This document shows, one piece after another, positions 26,962-34,479 of a stretch of 49,423 nt of DNA (position 1 is its first letter; every line of letters begins with the position of its first letter). Under the pieces are notes generated by a model that ran no database searches, had not been told where the DNA came from, and saw only the letters and a program-made list of their open reading frames with translations. Location of the stretch: contig UQQL01000007.1 of the NCBI GenBank assembly GCA_900543275.1, positions 1 through 49,423 on the forward strand, in the 5' to 3' direction. The position numbers were made by a program, and so were the translations under genes. The stretch is from an uncultured Collinsella sp. (GTDB lineage: Bacteria; Actinomycetota; Coriobacteriia; Coriobacteriales; Coriobacteriaceae).

Positions 26962-28104
26962 TTAGAGGATCCAGGGGCCAAGTGGGTTGCCATCTGCGGA
27001 GCAGTCTTGAATCGTTAGGATGGGATTTTGAAAGGGCTGTCTCTCCCTCCACGCCTTCAAGTGATAGGTGCAGACGCGGTCGTAGTGGATTTTTTTGTAT
27101 GCGCGCGATATCTCTTTTACAGCCTCCTCTTTGCTGGAATATTTTCCTGGAGCATGTGCAACAGATGTGCATGCGATACCGTCGATCCAGCCAGATTGGG
27201 GTCCGAGGTTAAAGCTTGAGATTATTGTCAAGACACCATTGAGGCCAGCTTGCAACAAATCGTTTTGTATTCGTTCAAATGCTGATTGATTGTTGGTTCC
27301 AAGGCCAATCATTCCAATTGCAGAGAGATATCCGCTATCAGTGAGTTTATCTCCTGCACCTCGAATAACCTTGCTTGTGATGATGAGGCCATCTGGACCG
27401 CCATCGCCAACGAAGGGGTACGGTACGTCTTCTGGGATTGGCAGCAAAGGAGGATTCACCGTAATGAGCTCATAGCTGCAAGAGCTTTCGATATTGTTTA
27501 GTGCGTTGTAGAGACTTCCGGTTAGAATAGTTAAATCTTCGCTAATACCATTGACCAGTGCGTTTAGTTGGCAGATTTCTGAGGCGATTGGATTGATATC
27601 TATCGCTGTGACGTGCATTCCAGATTTTGCCAGTATGAGTGCCTGGATGCCTGGTCCAGAGCAGAGGTCTAAGGCATTCTTTCCGGGGGATGGGCTTAGC
27701 CGACGAGCGAGCCCAATTGAATCAGAGCCAAAATATAGTAAAGGCGAGGGTGATGGCGCATCGGCAAAAAGCCAGATGCCATGATATCGGATTAGAGATA
27801 AACCGGAAAGGGAGGCATTGCCATTGTGCTCGCTTAGCAGCCCGAGTGAGGCTATGGTTTCAACAGTGCCTTTCAGCAGTCTTCTTTTTGCCACTTCTGA
27901 ATCGAGATCAATCTCTCCACCTAGCATCAGGAAGGAGACGAGCTCTTGATGCTCCCTGTCAAGTTGATCCCAGATGCGATGCGCGCATTCAAAAGGATCT
28001 ATAGATATGTCAAGTGTGTCTAAAAAATCTGTTACTCCAAGAGTGTCCAATCTACGGAGTGGATTACTCGAGAGCGAATTTAAAGAGGGTAGCACTTCAA
28101 TCAT
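26962..28104 (-). CDS. Class I SAM-dependent methyltransferase with NPPL motif, third gene of RiPP-like operon 1
   Basis: 380 residues from ATG 28104, which overlaps the radical SAM stop by eight bases; ATG 28119 is an alternative. After an N-terminal helical, winged-helix-like region of about 110 residues come motif I as ALDLCSGPGIQALILA (about 144-159), AIDINP (168-172), and NPPLLP (217-222). The NPP(Y/F/L) motif belongs to methyltransferases that act on planar nitrogens, such as HemK/PrmC on glutamine amide, RsmC and N6-adenine enzymes. Beside an Asn-rich precursor, side-chain amide N-methylation of Asn is an attractive inference, not shown. Codons are more A/T-ending than in the flanking genes. 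A cellular target such as rRNA cannot be excluded. Confidence 0.85.
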   Translation of the reverse strand: MIEVLPSLNSLSSNPLRRLDTLGVTDFLDTLDISIDPFECAHRIWDQLDREHQELVSFLMLGGEIDLDSEVAKRRLLKGTVETIASLGLLSEHNGNASLSGLSLIRYHGIWLFADAPSPSPLLYFGSDSIGLARRLSPSPGKNALDLCSGPGIQALILAKSGMHVTAIDINPIASEICQLNALVNGISEDLTILTGSLYNALNNIESSCSYELITVNPPLLPIPEDVPYPFVGDGGPDGLIITSKVIRGAGDKLTDSGYLSAIGMIGLGTNNQSAFERIQNDLLQAGLNGVLTIISSFNLGPQSGWIDGIACTSVAHAPGKYSSKEEAVKEISRAYKKIHYDRVCTYHLKAWRERQPFQNPILTIQDCSADGNPLGPWIL

Positions 28105-29176
28105 GTATATCAGACCCATTTCCGATAAAGGTAGTCTCGAATTTAGTCTCGACAATCAAGTCGGCTGCCAGTTTAGGAGCCAGCGTTGCAAGACAGGTCT
28201 GTGCCTCTTTCGAGAGGGCGATGTCTTCGCAAATCTCGCATTGAGAGAGGTAGCTTGAGCGCCCAAATGAAGAAAGGCCTCCGCTCGTGCGCAAGTGCTT
28301 CAGCAGTCCTCCTGGTCCTATGTATTGTATGTAATTAAGTAGGAGCAGCTGCAGTTCATTAATGTCATCCGTCAGATTGATTTTGCCAAGATCGAAAAGC
28401 CAAGTTCCCTCTGCATTTATTCCGCAGCAGGGTGAAAGATGGCAGTTTGGGGAAATAACGAAGTCTTGGCCGCAGTCGGAACAGTGTGACGCTAAGAGAC
28501 GTGCCTGCGGTCGCGCATTTTGGTTGAGACTGAGATTTCGTGCGCGCCCAATTCGCGTGATGCCTGAATCCGTGATGAAGCGGGCTGGCGCGCGGGGAGT
28601 CTGGGTATTATCGTCGAACTGATGCAGGAGTGGAATGTCTTCATTAAGGTACTTGCACAGGTATGCCGGGCTGATTGTACTGTTGTTATCTCTGCAGACC
28701 GCAATGCCGAGAGTTTGAAAGCCCATTGTTTTTGCTGAGTTCCAAAGGTTGCGCACATTCTCGAGGGGTATATATTCCGCATGAAAGTCGTCGCAGCTGA
28801 TATTGATTTCGTCAAGGCCACATGACTTCAATTCGTTGAGGAGCGTTTCTGCGTCTCTTTCGCTTTTCGCCCACCACGCATTCGTTACAATTCGAGTAAA
28901 GAGTCCTAAAGAATTCGCATATGCGATGGCCTCGAGAAGGTCTTCGCCAAGAAGGGTGCATTCTCCGCCCGTAAACACAACAACACCACTTCCGACGCAT
29001 ACTTCGGCGAAGCTATCGATGAATTGCCGCATTTGGGGAAGAGTAAGCCTGTCACTGTTGTTCGGAGTGCAGCTCATCAGACAATGATCACACACAGCGC
29101 CACATCTATATGTTGTTATAAATGTCAGCATTCGAGGTCTGCGGAACAGCACGTGCTGCGAGCTTTCGGAAATCAT
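28097..29176 (-). CDS. Radical SAM peptide-modifying enzyme, second gene of RiPP-like operon 1
   Basis: 359 residues. TYRCGAVCDHCLMSC holds the CX3CX2C cluster site (Cys25, 29, 32) plus a nearby Cys36; VFTGGECTLLGEDL is the GGE motif. Towards the end are CSDCGQDF (Cys232, 235), Cys245, CC at 250-251 and CEIC (313, 316), enough for an auxiliary SPASM/twitch-type iron-sulfur cluster. ATG 29176 overlaps the precursor stop as ATGA, so translation is coupled. I see no separate PqqD-like recognition domain. Enzymes of this type make epimers, thioethers or C-C links in peptides; which one applies here cannot be read from the sequence. Position between precursor and methyltransferase argues for action on that precursor. 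Confidence 0.88.
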   Translation of the reverse strand: MISESSQHVLFRRPRMLTFITTYRCGAVCDHCLMSCTPNNSDRLTLPQMRQFIDSFAEVCVGSGVVVFTGGECTLLGEDLLEAIAYANSLGLFTRIVTNAWWAKSERDAETLLNELKSCGLDEINISCDDFHAEYIPLENVRNLWNSAKTMGFQTLGIAVCRDNNSTISPAYLCKYLNEDIPLLHQFDDNTQTPRAPARFITDSGITRIGRARNLSLNQNARPQARLLASHCSDCGQDFVISPNCHLSPCCGINAEGTWLFDLGKINLTDDINELQLLLLNYIQYIGPGGLLKHLRTSGGLSSFGRSSYLSQCEICEDIALSKEAQTCLATLAPKLAADLIVETKFETTFIGNGSDIHD

Positions 29177-29898
29177 GCCGCGAGCAAACGGGCGTCGGTG
29201 ATTACCAAGGTGCCTTCGTTCTCGGAGTAAGTAACTTCGAATTCGACGGAGCGATAAGACCCGCGGGCGACCCCATTGGAAGCCCCTTCGGGGTTGATGG
29301 TATTGGAGCTGGAATTCTTGATTGCTGTTTTAAGCACGGCTGCTTGCCTCGCCGCACTCAAGCCCTCTTGATCAAATTTCCTGAAAACAGAAGTTTGTTT
29401 GTACGATTCCGATAGTTCAACAACATCAGGTTTGTTCATAAAAATAGCTGATCCATAGCCCATTGTGTTGACGTCGTACTTAAGGTTGGCGTTGTTTTGA
29501 GCATTCGCGTTTGCGTTTGCCATTGCGTTTGCGTTCAGAATGATGTTTGCGTTCGTTACTGCGTTTGCATTAAGTACAACGTTTACGAGAGGTATCGTTT
29601 GCGGATCAGCTTCGGTGTCCTCGTCATAATATGCAAGTTGGATACGACGATATACTGCGCGTGCAACGGGGACACGCGCCTCCTTTTCGGTTGACTCCAC
29701 CAGTTCGTACAGAGAGACTTTTCGATTTCCCGCTTTGATTTGGAGGTCTGTAATTCCATATTTCTGGAATACGGCACGAGGCTGAGCTTCGAAATCGCGT
29801 CTTGCATCGGTAGATTGCTCCGCGTCCGCGACCAGTTTTTCAAGGATGCTAAGCTGGGACTGTATTGAGAGTTCGTTTAGGTGGTTCACATTGTCCAT
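29173..29898 (-). CDS. Putative RiPP precursor with NHLP-like leader and hexad Asn ladder
   Basis: 241 residues from ATG 29898, which has GGAGG at the right distance; an upstream TTG at 29913 lacks one. The N-terminal 50 residues are helical and end DFEAQPRAVFQKYGI, resembling the fr..L..dP.avl...G pattern of NHLP/proteusin leaders. Residues 106-138 form a core-like block: NANAVT, NANIIL, NANAMA, NANANA, QNNANL. Asn occurs at 106, 112, 118, 124, 130 and 136, exactly six apart, and again at 110, 116, 122 and 128 with Gln at 134. Polytheonamide cores use Asn at a similar six-residue spacing to clamp a beta-helix. Unlike those, about 100 residues (two probable beta-rich parts) follow the block. 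No Cys is present. The name is an inference; a structural or cell-surface repeat protein is an alternative. Confidence 0.7.
   Translation of the reverse strand: MDNVNHLNELSIQSQLSILEKLVADAEQSTDARRDFEAQPRAVFQKYGITDLQIKAGNRKVSLYELVESTEKEARVPVARAVYRRIQLAYYDEDTEADPQTIPLVNVVLNANAVTNANIILNANAMANANANAQNNANLKYDVNTMGYGSAIFMNKPDVVELSESYKQTSVFRKFDQEGLSAARQAAVLKTAIKNSSSNTINPEGASNGVARGSYRSVEFEVTYSENEGTLVITDARLLAA
29485..29583 (-). repeat. Asn-Ala-coding tandem repeat
   Basis: Coding DNA for the Asn ladder, with recurring AACGCAAACGCA-like units of 18 bases (six codons) on the minus strand. The units share AACGCAAAC but have drifted at third and other positions, so they look like an old, selected expansion and not a fresh slippage tract. 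Confidence 0.7.
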
Positions 29899-29993
29899 AG
29901 CGGTGACCTCCAATGTTGAATAGCTGTCTTGAAAGACTACGTCATGCTAGTGTCGGTATCGATTTGATACTACGAACAAATTAGAACTAAATG

Positions 29994-30021
29994 GATATAG
30001 TTTCCATGCTAATCAAAACAA
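29994..30021 (-). promoter_or_regulatory. Possible promoter of RiPP-like operon 1
   Basis: Read on the minus strand: TTGTTT, a 16-base spacer and TATATC, about 95 bases before the precursor start. The gap 29899-30069 is A+T-rich and divergent, serving also the DUF1648 gene at 30070. Tentative. Confidence 0.35.
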
Positions 30022-30069
30022 ATTTGCATTCAACTTTTTATTTATACTTGATTTAAGGCGGAGTGGAAT

Positions 30070-30723
30070 GTGAGCGCGCAAGGAGATGCGGAATCGATGA
30101 GAGCCTCAAAAAAAATTACTGCAGTGTTATCATCTTTCATCCTCTCTATTCTTCCATTTCTGATTCTATGGGCGGCTTGGTCAGTCCTCCCTGATACAAT
30201 TCCCGCTCATTGGAGTGGGGGCGTGGTTGATCGATGGGGTAATAAGCTTGAATTGCTGGTTGTTCCGCTGTTTTCTCTGATTGGTTCTATTGCAATTTCT
30301 GTGTACCTTATTGTTTCCACGCGGCGAAGAGAGTTCGCGGATTTCTCTGTTCGAATGCGACGGGACTTTGTTGCGTGCTATATTTCTAGTCTTCTTTTAT
30401 CGACAACCTGCTCAGTGATAATTGCCGTTTGGGTTCAGTTGATTCTTACGCAAAACACTGTGGTTGATGGGGGGCTTGGACTATCGATCCTGTATTCCCT
30501 TCCCGGGCTATATGTGATCTTGTGCGCTTTGCCGCCTTTTTATGCGAGCGGCGAGAGCAAAAAGGCAGAGCGCCTGATAACAGTTCTTATTGGCGGCGCG
30601 GAGATTGTTCTTTGTGGAATAGTGCTTGAAGGTTCGGCTGCCTCGTATGCGATGATTGGACTGATGATTCTGTTCTGTGCGTTTGAGATTGTGTCACAGG
30701 TAAGGGATAGCCGGTCCTTATGA
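30070..30723 (+). CDS. DUF1648 (SdpI-like) multi-pass membrane protein
   Basis: 217 residues with about six hydrophobic helices. LPDTIPAHWSGGVVDRWGNK in the first loop is the diagnostic DUF1648 sequence, shared with SdpI, the immunity protein against the SDP peptide toxin of Bacillus. GTG 30070 has AAGGCGGAG upstream; ATG 30097 with AAGGAGA is an alternative. It is divergent from the precursor operon across a short A+T-rich gap, which fits self-protection against the product or a sensor role. This is inference from context; many DUF1648 proteins have no known function. Confidence 0.8.
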   Translation: MSAQGDAESMRASKKITAVLSSFILSILPFLILWAAWSVLPDTIPAHWSGGVVDRWGNKLELLVVPLFSLIGSIAISVYLIVSTRRREFADFSVRMRRDFVACYISSLLLSTTCSVIIAVWVQLILTQNTVVDGGLGLSILYSLPGLYVILCALPPFYASGESKKAERLITVLIGGAEIVLCGIVLEGSAASYAMIGLMILFCAFEIVSQVRDSRSL

Positions 30724-31223
30724 GTTGAATTACGCGCGTGCGGATATAAAGGGTGGCATGTTAAGCTGGACGTTTTCTCGTTCTGGGACATTTGCAGTAG
30801 GATGAGTGGGACTAGGCGCGCTGCGGTGTGATGGTGAAGGTTGAGACTTGTATCGCTGCAAATCCGCTGATGCACATTTTGCTATTGGGCTTGAAGGTGG
30901 GACCGGCAGGCCTTTGTTTGGGTTGTTCTGGTCGTCCAACGCGTGTTGCACGGCTTTATATTGTTACGCTCGTTCGGCGCTCCGTTGGAGCATTTCCGGG
31001 TTTGTCGGCATCATGACTTGGCCAAGTGACACGCTTGCCGGGACGGTTGTAACGCCGCGCCGGTTCCGTGTGCTCCTTTGTTGTTGGCCTGTCCAGCCGG
31101 GGGCGGATTCGGCCTCATGTTGTGGCGCACGGCCTTCAGGGGCTTCCCCTGGCGAGTTATGTTCGTCCGTATGGGTAAGGGTCGGGTTGAGCTGACAATC
31201 CCGTGTCGGAAGGGGCTTGCACC
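30724..31223. other. 500-base gap with no convincing gene
   Basis: Several frames are open for 60-115 codons but lack ribosome-binding sites and give Cys/Arg/Ser-rich, non-protein-like translations. Base composition shifts from A+T-rich to G+C-rich near 31000, suggesting a join between segments of different origin. Confidence 0.5.
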
Positions 31224-31757
31224 GTGCGCGCGATGACAGAGATTGAGTGGCTGGACGGCCGTGTGACGAAGGTGCCGGAGCTCGCCCTGGGCGATGCGTT
31301 CGGCGAGAGCGTCCAGGCGGAGCTCGATTTCGGGTTCGACGATGTGTTGGAGGGCCTTTGGGTCGAGGTGCGCCATCATGAGCCGGATGAGGACTCGGAC
31401 GGCGACCCGCGCGGGAGGGGCTGCGCACTGTACGCGGACTGCCGGTACAGCCTGGTCGAACCGTCGGACCTCGACCGTGTCTTCTGCATCCTTTACGAGG
31501 GGCAGCCGAGGGTCTGCCGCGTCGCGGGGGAGCTCGTGAACCTTTTGCGGGCCTGCGCGTTGTCCTGCCTCATGCTCGGATCTCCCTACCCGCCAGGCGC
31601 CCTCGAGGCCCTGGCCGCGTGCGCTCGATACCTCTGCGGTCCGGCTTTCACATCCGACCTCGCCGCCCGTGCCCGCGCCGCGGGGGAATTTGGGATGGGG
31701 GCGGGTTCCGAAACGCCTGCGGAGGGGAGAACCCCGTTGGGCGGGGACTATTCGTGA
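31224..31757 (+). CDS. Small acidic hypothetical protein, G+C-rich
   Basis: 177 residues from GTG 31224, preceded by GGAAGGGG eight bases upstream; GTG 31203 is also in frame. The first half is acidic (WVEVRHHEPDEDSDGD), the middle has a hydrophobic helix (LRACALSCLMLGSPYPPG), and the tail is low-complexity. Third codon positions are mostly G or C, unlike the A+T-rich genes on both sides. I do not recognise the family. It may be a passenger from another genomic segment or the leftover of an older insertion. Confidence 0.5.
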   Translation: MRAMTEIEWLDGRVTKVPELALGDAFGESVQAELDFGFDDVLEGLWVEVRHHEPDEDSDGDPRGRGCALYADCRYSLVEPSDLDRVFCILYEGQPRVCRVAGELVNLLRACALSCLMLGSPYPPGALEALAACARYLCGPAFTSDLAARARAAGEFGMGAGSETPAEGRTPLGGDYS

Positions 31758-32247
31758 TGCTTGATATCGCATTGCAGTATGGAAGCACGGATCATCTTCG
31801 CGATGGTCCGACCGGTTGATGGGCTAGGACGCGCATTCAGCAGGGAAGGGGATGGCTTTTAATGCCGCTTTTGGCTTATGCGTGCCGCGCTCCGCGTATG
31901 GCCATCCTGCGGTGCTAAAGCATTCTTGAAGTCTGTTAAGTGAATTCGTTTTAATCGCGCACGTGGCCGTTTGCCCATATCGCATAACAGGATTCAGTGC
32001 TGATTGCCCGTGTGATGACAGCGTGAGTTTCGGGGGGGGTGGCGTGAGCGGAGTCGCCGCGTTGTATAAGTCTGGCCGGCCCGACTGATGTGTCGATCTG
32101 TCGGGCCGGCCGAGAATGGTGAAGAGATCTCGCTGTTGAATGAACGAATGTTACAAGCAGCTCTTCAAGGCGCTTTGGGCGTTGGCTGGGGCTGCGCAGT
32201 CAATCGCATGCAGTGATAGGCGAGGCGATTGCTCGATGAGCCGGCGA
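31758..32247. other. 490-base gap, no gene seen
   Basis: No frame with protein-like composition and a ribosome-binding site. It contains a G9 tract near 32034-32042 and the hairpin at 32074-32111. Confidence 0.5.
32074..32111. terminator. Strong hairpin downstream of RiPP-like operon 2
   Basis: GGCCGGCCCGAC (32074-32085) and GTCGGGCCGGCC (32100-32111) form a perfect 12-base stem with a 14-base loop, 137 bases past the end of the 60-residue peptide gene on the minus strand. Neither side has a real T tract, so it may be an RNA-stabilising stem and not a terminator. Confidence 0.45.
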
Positions 32248-32430
32248 CTAGTTCTGTGCTGCACTCGTCCCGGTGCCGTCGTTGTCTGCCGAGTACCAGA
32301 ATGCGTAGGCCGCAACGACGGCATCATAGACGGCTGCGACTACGTTATCCACGACGGCTGCAAAGTTGACCACAACGGGAACGGGGCCGGTTTTGGAATC
32401 CATCTTCTCTACTTCTGGGGTCTCATACAT
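32248..32430 (-). CDS. 60-residue putative precursor peptide of RiPP-like operon 2
   Basis: Starts at ATG 32430 with AAGGAGATG well placed, 12 bases after the radical SAM gene stop on the same strand. Charged N-terminus MYETPEVEKMDSKTGP (leader-like), then a hydrophobic Val/Ala part with repeating VVAA (VVDNVVAAVYDAVVAAYAF) and an aromatic cluster AYAFWYS, then a polar tail ending GTSAAQN. No Cys, no signal-peptidase site. Length, placement and leader-core layout suit a RiPP precursor, but the family is not known to me. Confidence 0.65.
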   Translation of the reverse strand: MYETPEVEKMDSKTGPVPVVVNFAAVVDNVVAAVYDAVVAAYAFWYSADNDGTGTSAAQN

Positions 32431-32442
32431 GGGAACATCTCC

Positions 32443-33489
32443 TTAGAATTGTGACAGGACGCTCAGGTCGCCTAGATCATCGTCGATCAGGTCGATATAG
32501 AGGTCGCCGTCCATATTGATGTCTGCAATCAACGATGAGATCTCTTCCATCTCGTCAATCGAGTGCATACGATTGGCCAACGCGGTAACAACGGGCTTAT
32601 CCCAAACGGTTGCCATTCCGGCATCGTAGTATTCCTGAAGGCTGTGTTTGCGAACGTTTCCGATGATGAGAGGTATATAGGGGGATGCGACGATATCGCC
32701 ATTGGCGTGGATGGCCACTTGGTCAAATTGCATTTGCAGTTGAGGGAATCTGACCAAGTGGTCGATGGGGTCGCCCCACTCAAGCATGAAGTAGCCTCGA
32801 TAGTCCGGATCGTATCGAAGGTCATTGATCGTGTTGACTAGCCGACGGTATTGATTATTCGAAGGGCGAATCGTGCGGTTTCTTCGGGCTCTACCGAGGA
32901 GCATGAGCGGCTGAACTCTAAGGTCAATTCGGTCAGTTCTACCCGACGATTTCAGCTTGTCTCGAAGCATCGTGCAAACTGGTTTGAAATCGTCGACATT
33001 GAACGATGTCGGACAAAAGGCAATTGAAAGGTGCAGTGAGGTTTCGTTCAGCGTGATATCGATGGCGTCGAGCACCCGGTCGTATAATCCCGAGAGTCCT
33101 CGCATATGTTCGTGAGAATCGCGTAGGCCATCGAGGCTAAACTGTATGCCGTTTAAACCGGCGCGTTCGAGCTCATGCAAAGTATTTGAGTTTGCGAGCA
33201 GACCGTTTGACACGAGGTTGCATTTGACGCCAGATGCGCTGAGCCGCCGCAAGGATTCGATGACAAGATCCTTTCGCAGGAGGGTCTCGCCTCCGCAGAA
33301 GCAGAAGCTAAAGGGGTGCATTTGACAAATCGAGTCGACGAGTTCGAGGACTTCATTGTCGGATAATTCGTTCGCGACGACATCGTTTTCTCCACTGTTG
33401 TTGAAGCAGTGTAGACAACGAAGGTTGCATTTGTTTGTAATGTCGAGCGCAACGCTGTGGGGCGCTCCGATTATTGCCGGCATGCTCAT
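32443..33489 (-). CDS. Radical SAM protein of RiPP-like operon 2
   Basis: 348 residues. DITNKCNLRCLHCFNNSG has the cluster cysteines 21, 25 and 28; FCFCGGETLLRKDL is the GGE motif. The C-terminal part keeps the SPASM-family line SPYIPLIIGNVRKHSLQEYY but has no cysteines there, so no auxiliary clusters are expected. The last 30 residues are acidic (DGDLYIDLIDDDLGDLSVLS). ATG 33489 overlaps the stop of the upstream PqqD-domain gene by one base. Likely modifies the 60-residue peptide encoded next; the chemistry is unknown. Confidence 0.88.
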   Translation of the reverse strand: MSMPAIIGAPHSVALDITNKCNLRCLHCFNNSGENDVVANELSDNEVLELVDSICQMHPFSFCFCGGETLLRKDLVIESLRRLSASGVKCNLVSNGLLANSNTLHELERAGLNGIQFSLDGLRDSHEHMRGLSGLYDRVLDAIDITLNETSLHLSIAFCPTSFNVDDFKPVCTMLRDKLKSSGRTDRIDLRVQPLMLLGRARRNRTIRPSNNQYRRLVNTINDLRYDPDYRGYFMLEWGDPIDHLVRFPQLQMQFDQVAIHANGDIVASPYIPLIIGNVRKHSLQEYYDAGMATVWDKPVVTALANRMHSIDEMEEISSLIADINMDGDLYIDLIDDDLGDLSVLSQF

Positions 33490-34382
33490 TATTGCTTCTT
33501 ATCGAGCGGGCGAACAAACAGCTTGACGTCGCCCGAGTCGAGCTCATTGGGCAGGGTGCCGACTAAGGAAAAGCCAAGGCGCTGGTCGGAATGGTCAAGT
33601 TGTTCGGCGATTGGGGTGGAATCAGGCGCGTCAATTCTGAGCGCGCGGTAGGCTTTGGGAGCGGAAGATCCGTAGTATTCCGCAAGGCGGTCGAGCACAC
33701 CGGCAAGCAGCGTGGAGCTGCATGAGATAAATTTGATGATGACGCTGCGGCCGGCGGGATTAGTGGCCGGCTCGCATATTATCAATCCATTAATTTCTCC
33801 GGACTGGCTCGTGAGTAGAAAATAATCATGGGTAAAAGAAAAGAGCCTTTGACGAAGAACCAGAAAGTTCTCCAATTCGGGCTCAACGTCGAACTCAGAG
33901 AAATAGATCCTATTACCATTTTTGGACTGTTTTGCAGAGAGGGATTTTGCAGCCGCCTCTTCGATTTCAGCAAACCTGCTCGCGTCCGCGAGAATAAGCA
34001 GCTCGTCGGGATCCACCGATGTTAGGTAATCGGAGCCGAAAGGGTCGTTCATATATCTCCCTTCTTTCTTCCAAACGATAAGACAGTTTACGGTCAGGCT
34101 ATGCAGGGTTTGGGCCAGGTCATGCGCTAGCGTCTCGCGCGGTTGATCTGGGTATTTTTCTTGGAACAGACGGAGAATTTTGGGCAAATCGCAGGTGCCG
34201 TCGCATAAGTCAAGAATCTCTTTAGCGACCCTGTTGAGGATCGTATAGATTTGTTTCCCATCTGAGCTTAGGACGCTCAGGCGGTTATTTGGTTCACTGC
34301 GAAGGTAGCTTGGGTCGAGGGGGATAGGGATGACTCCAGGCAATGATGAGATTTGCGCGCTCCAAACATTCACGGATTCCAT
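33489..34382 (-). CDS. PqqD-like recognition domain joined to a GNAT-like domain
   Basis: 297 residues from ATG 34382, preceded by AAAGGAGATCA; the frame stays open far upstream, but those residues are not protein-like. Residues about 35-106 match PqqD (RRE): ILNRVAKEILDLCDGTCDLP then ILRLFQEKYP and a hydrophobic end. RRE domains bind leader peptides and deliver them to radical SAM enzymes. Residues about 125-297 look like a GNAT-type fold by pattern (YFLLTSQSGEINGLIICEPA, and a final QRLGFSLVGTLPNE), so the protein may acylate the peptide or just hold it. The GNAT assignment is weaker than the PqqD one. Confidence 0.75.
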   Translation of the reverse strand: MESVNVWSAQISSLPGVIPIPLDPSYLRSEPNNRLSVLSSDGKQIYTILNRVAKEILDLCDGTCDLPKILRLFQEKYPDQPRETLAHDLAQTLHSLTVNCLIVWKKEGRYMNDPFGSDYLTSVDPDELLILADASRFAEIEEAAAKSLSAKQSKNGNRIYFSEFDVEPELENFLVLRQRLFSFTHDYFLLTSQSGEINGLIICEPATNPAGRSVIIKFISCSSTLLAGVLDRLAEYYGSSAPKAYRALRIDAPDSTPIAEQLDHSDQRLGFSLVGTLPNELDSGDVKLFVRPLDKKQ

Positions 34383-34451
34383 TGATCTCCTTTGGTTGTG
34401 GCCTATCTTCCTCGAATAGCAACTCATTCGATAAAATATCACAAATCGAAA

Positions 34452-34479
34452 CGATATATAAAAGAATATATTTATATCG
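34452..34479. promoter_or_regulatory. Inverted repeat in the divergent promoter region, possible operator
   Basis: CGATATA (34452-34458) and TATATCG (34473-34479) lie in a very A+T-rich gap between operon 2 (minus) and the DUF3784-like gene (plus). A repressor site or cruciform is possible; no regulator gene is seen nearby. For the minus strand, TTGTGA sits 17 bases from TGCTAT, a weak promoter. Confidence 0.35.

Noticed and set aside
29485..29583. CRISPR array or simple satellite
   Set aside because: The repeated units have no spacers, lie inside an open frame and keep the amino-acid pattern while the DNA drifts.
31011..31772. 253-codon minus-strand frame opposite the orphan gene
   Set aside because: Arg/Pro-rich translation; the plus-strand frame has a ribosome-binding site and more protein-like composition.
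32140..32454. 104-codon plus-strand frame
   Set aside because: Antisense to the 60-residue peptide gene; its translation is Cys/Gly-rich and it has no ribosome-binding site.
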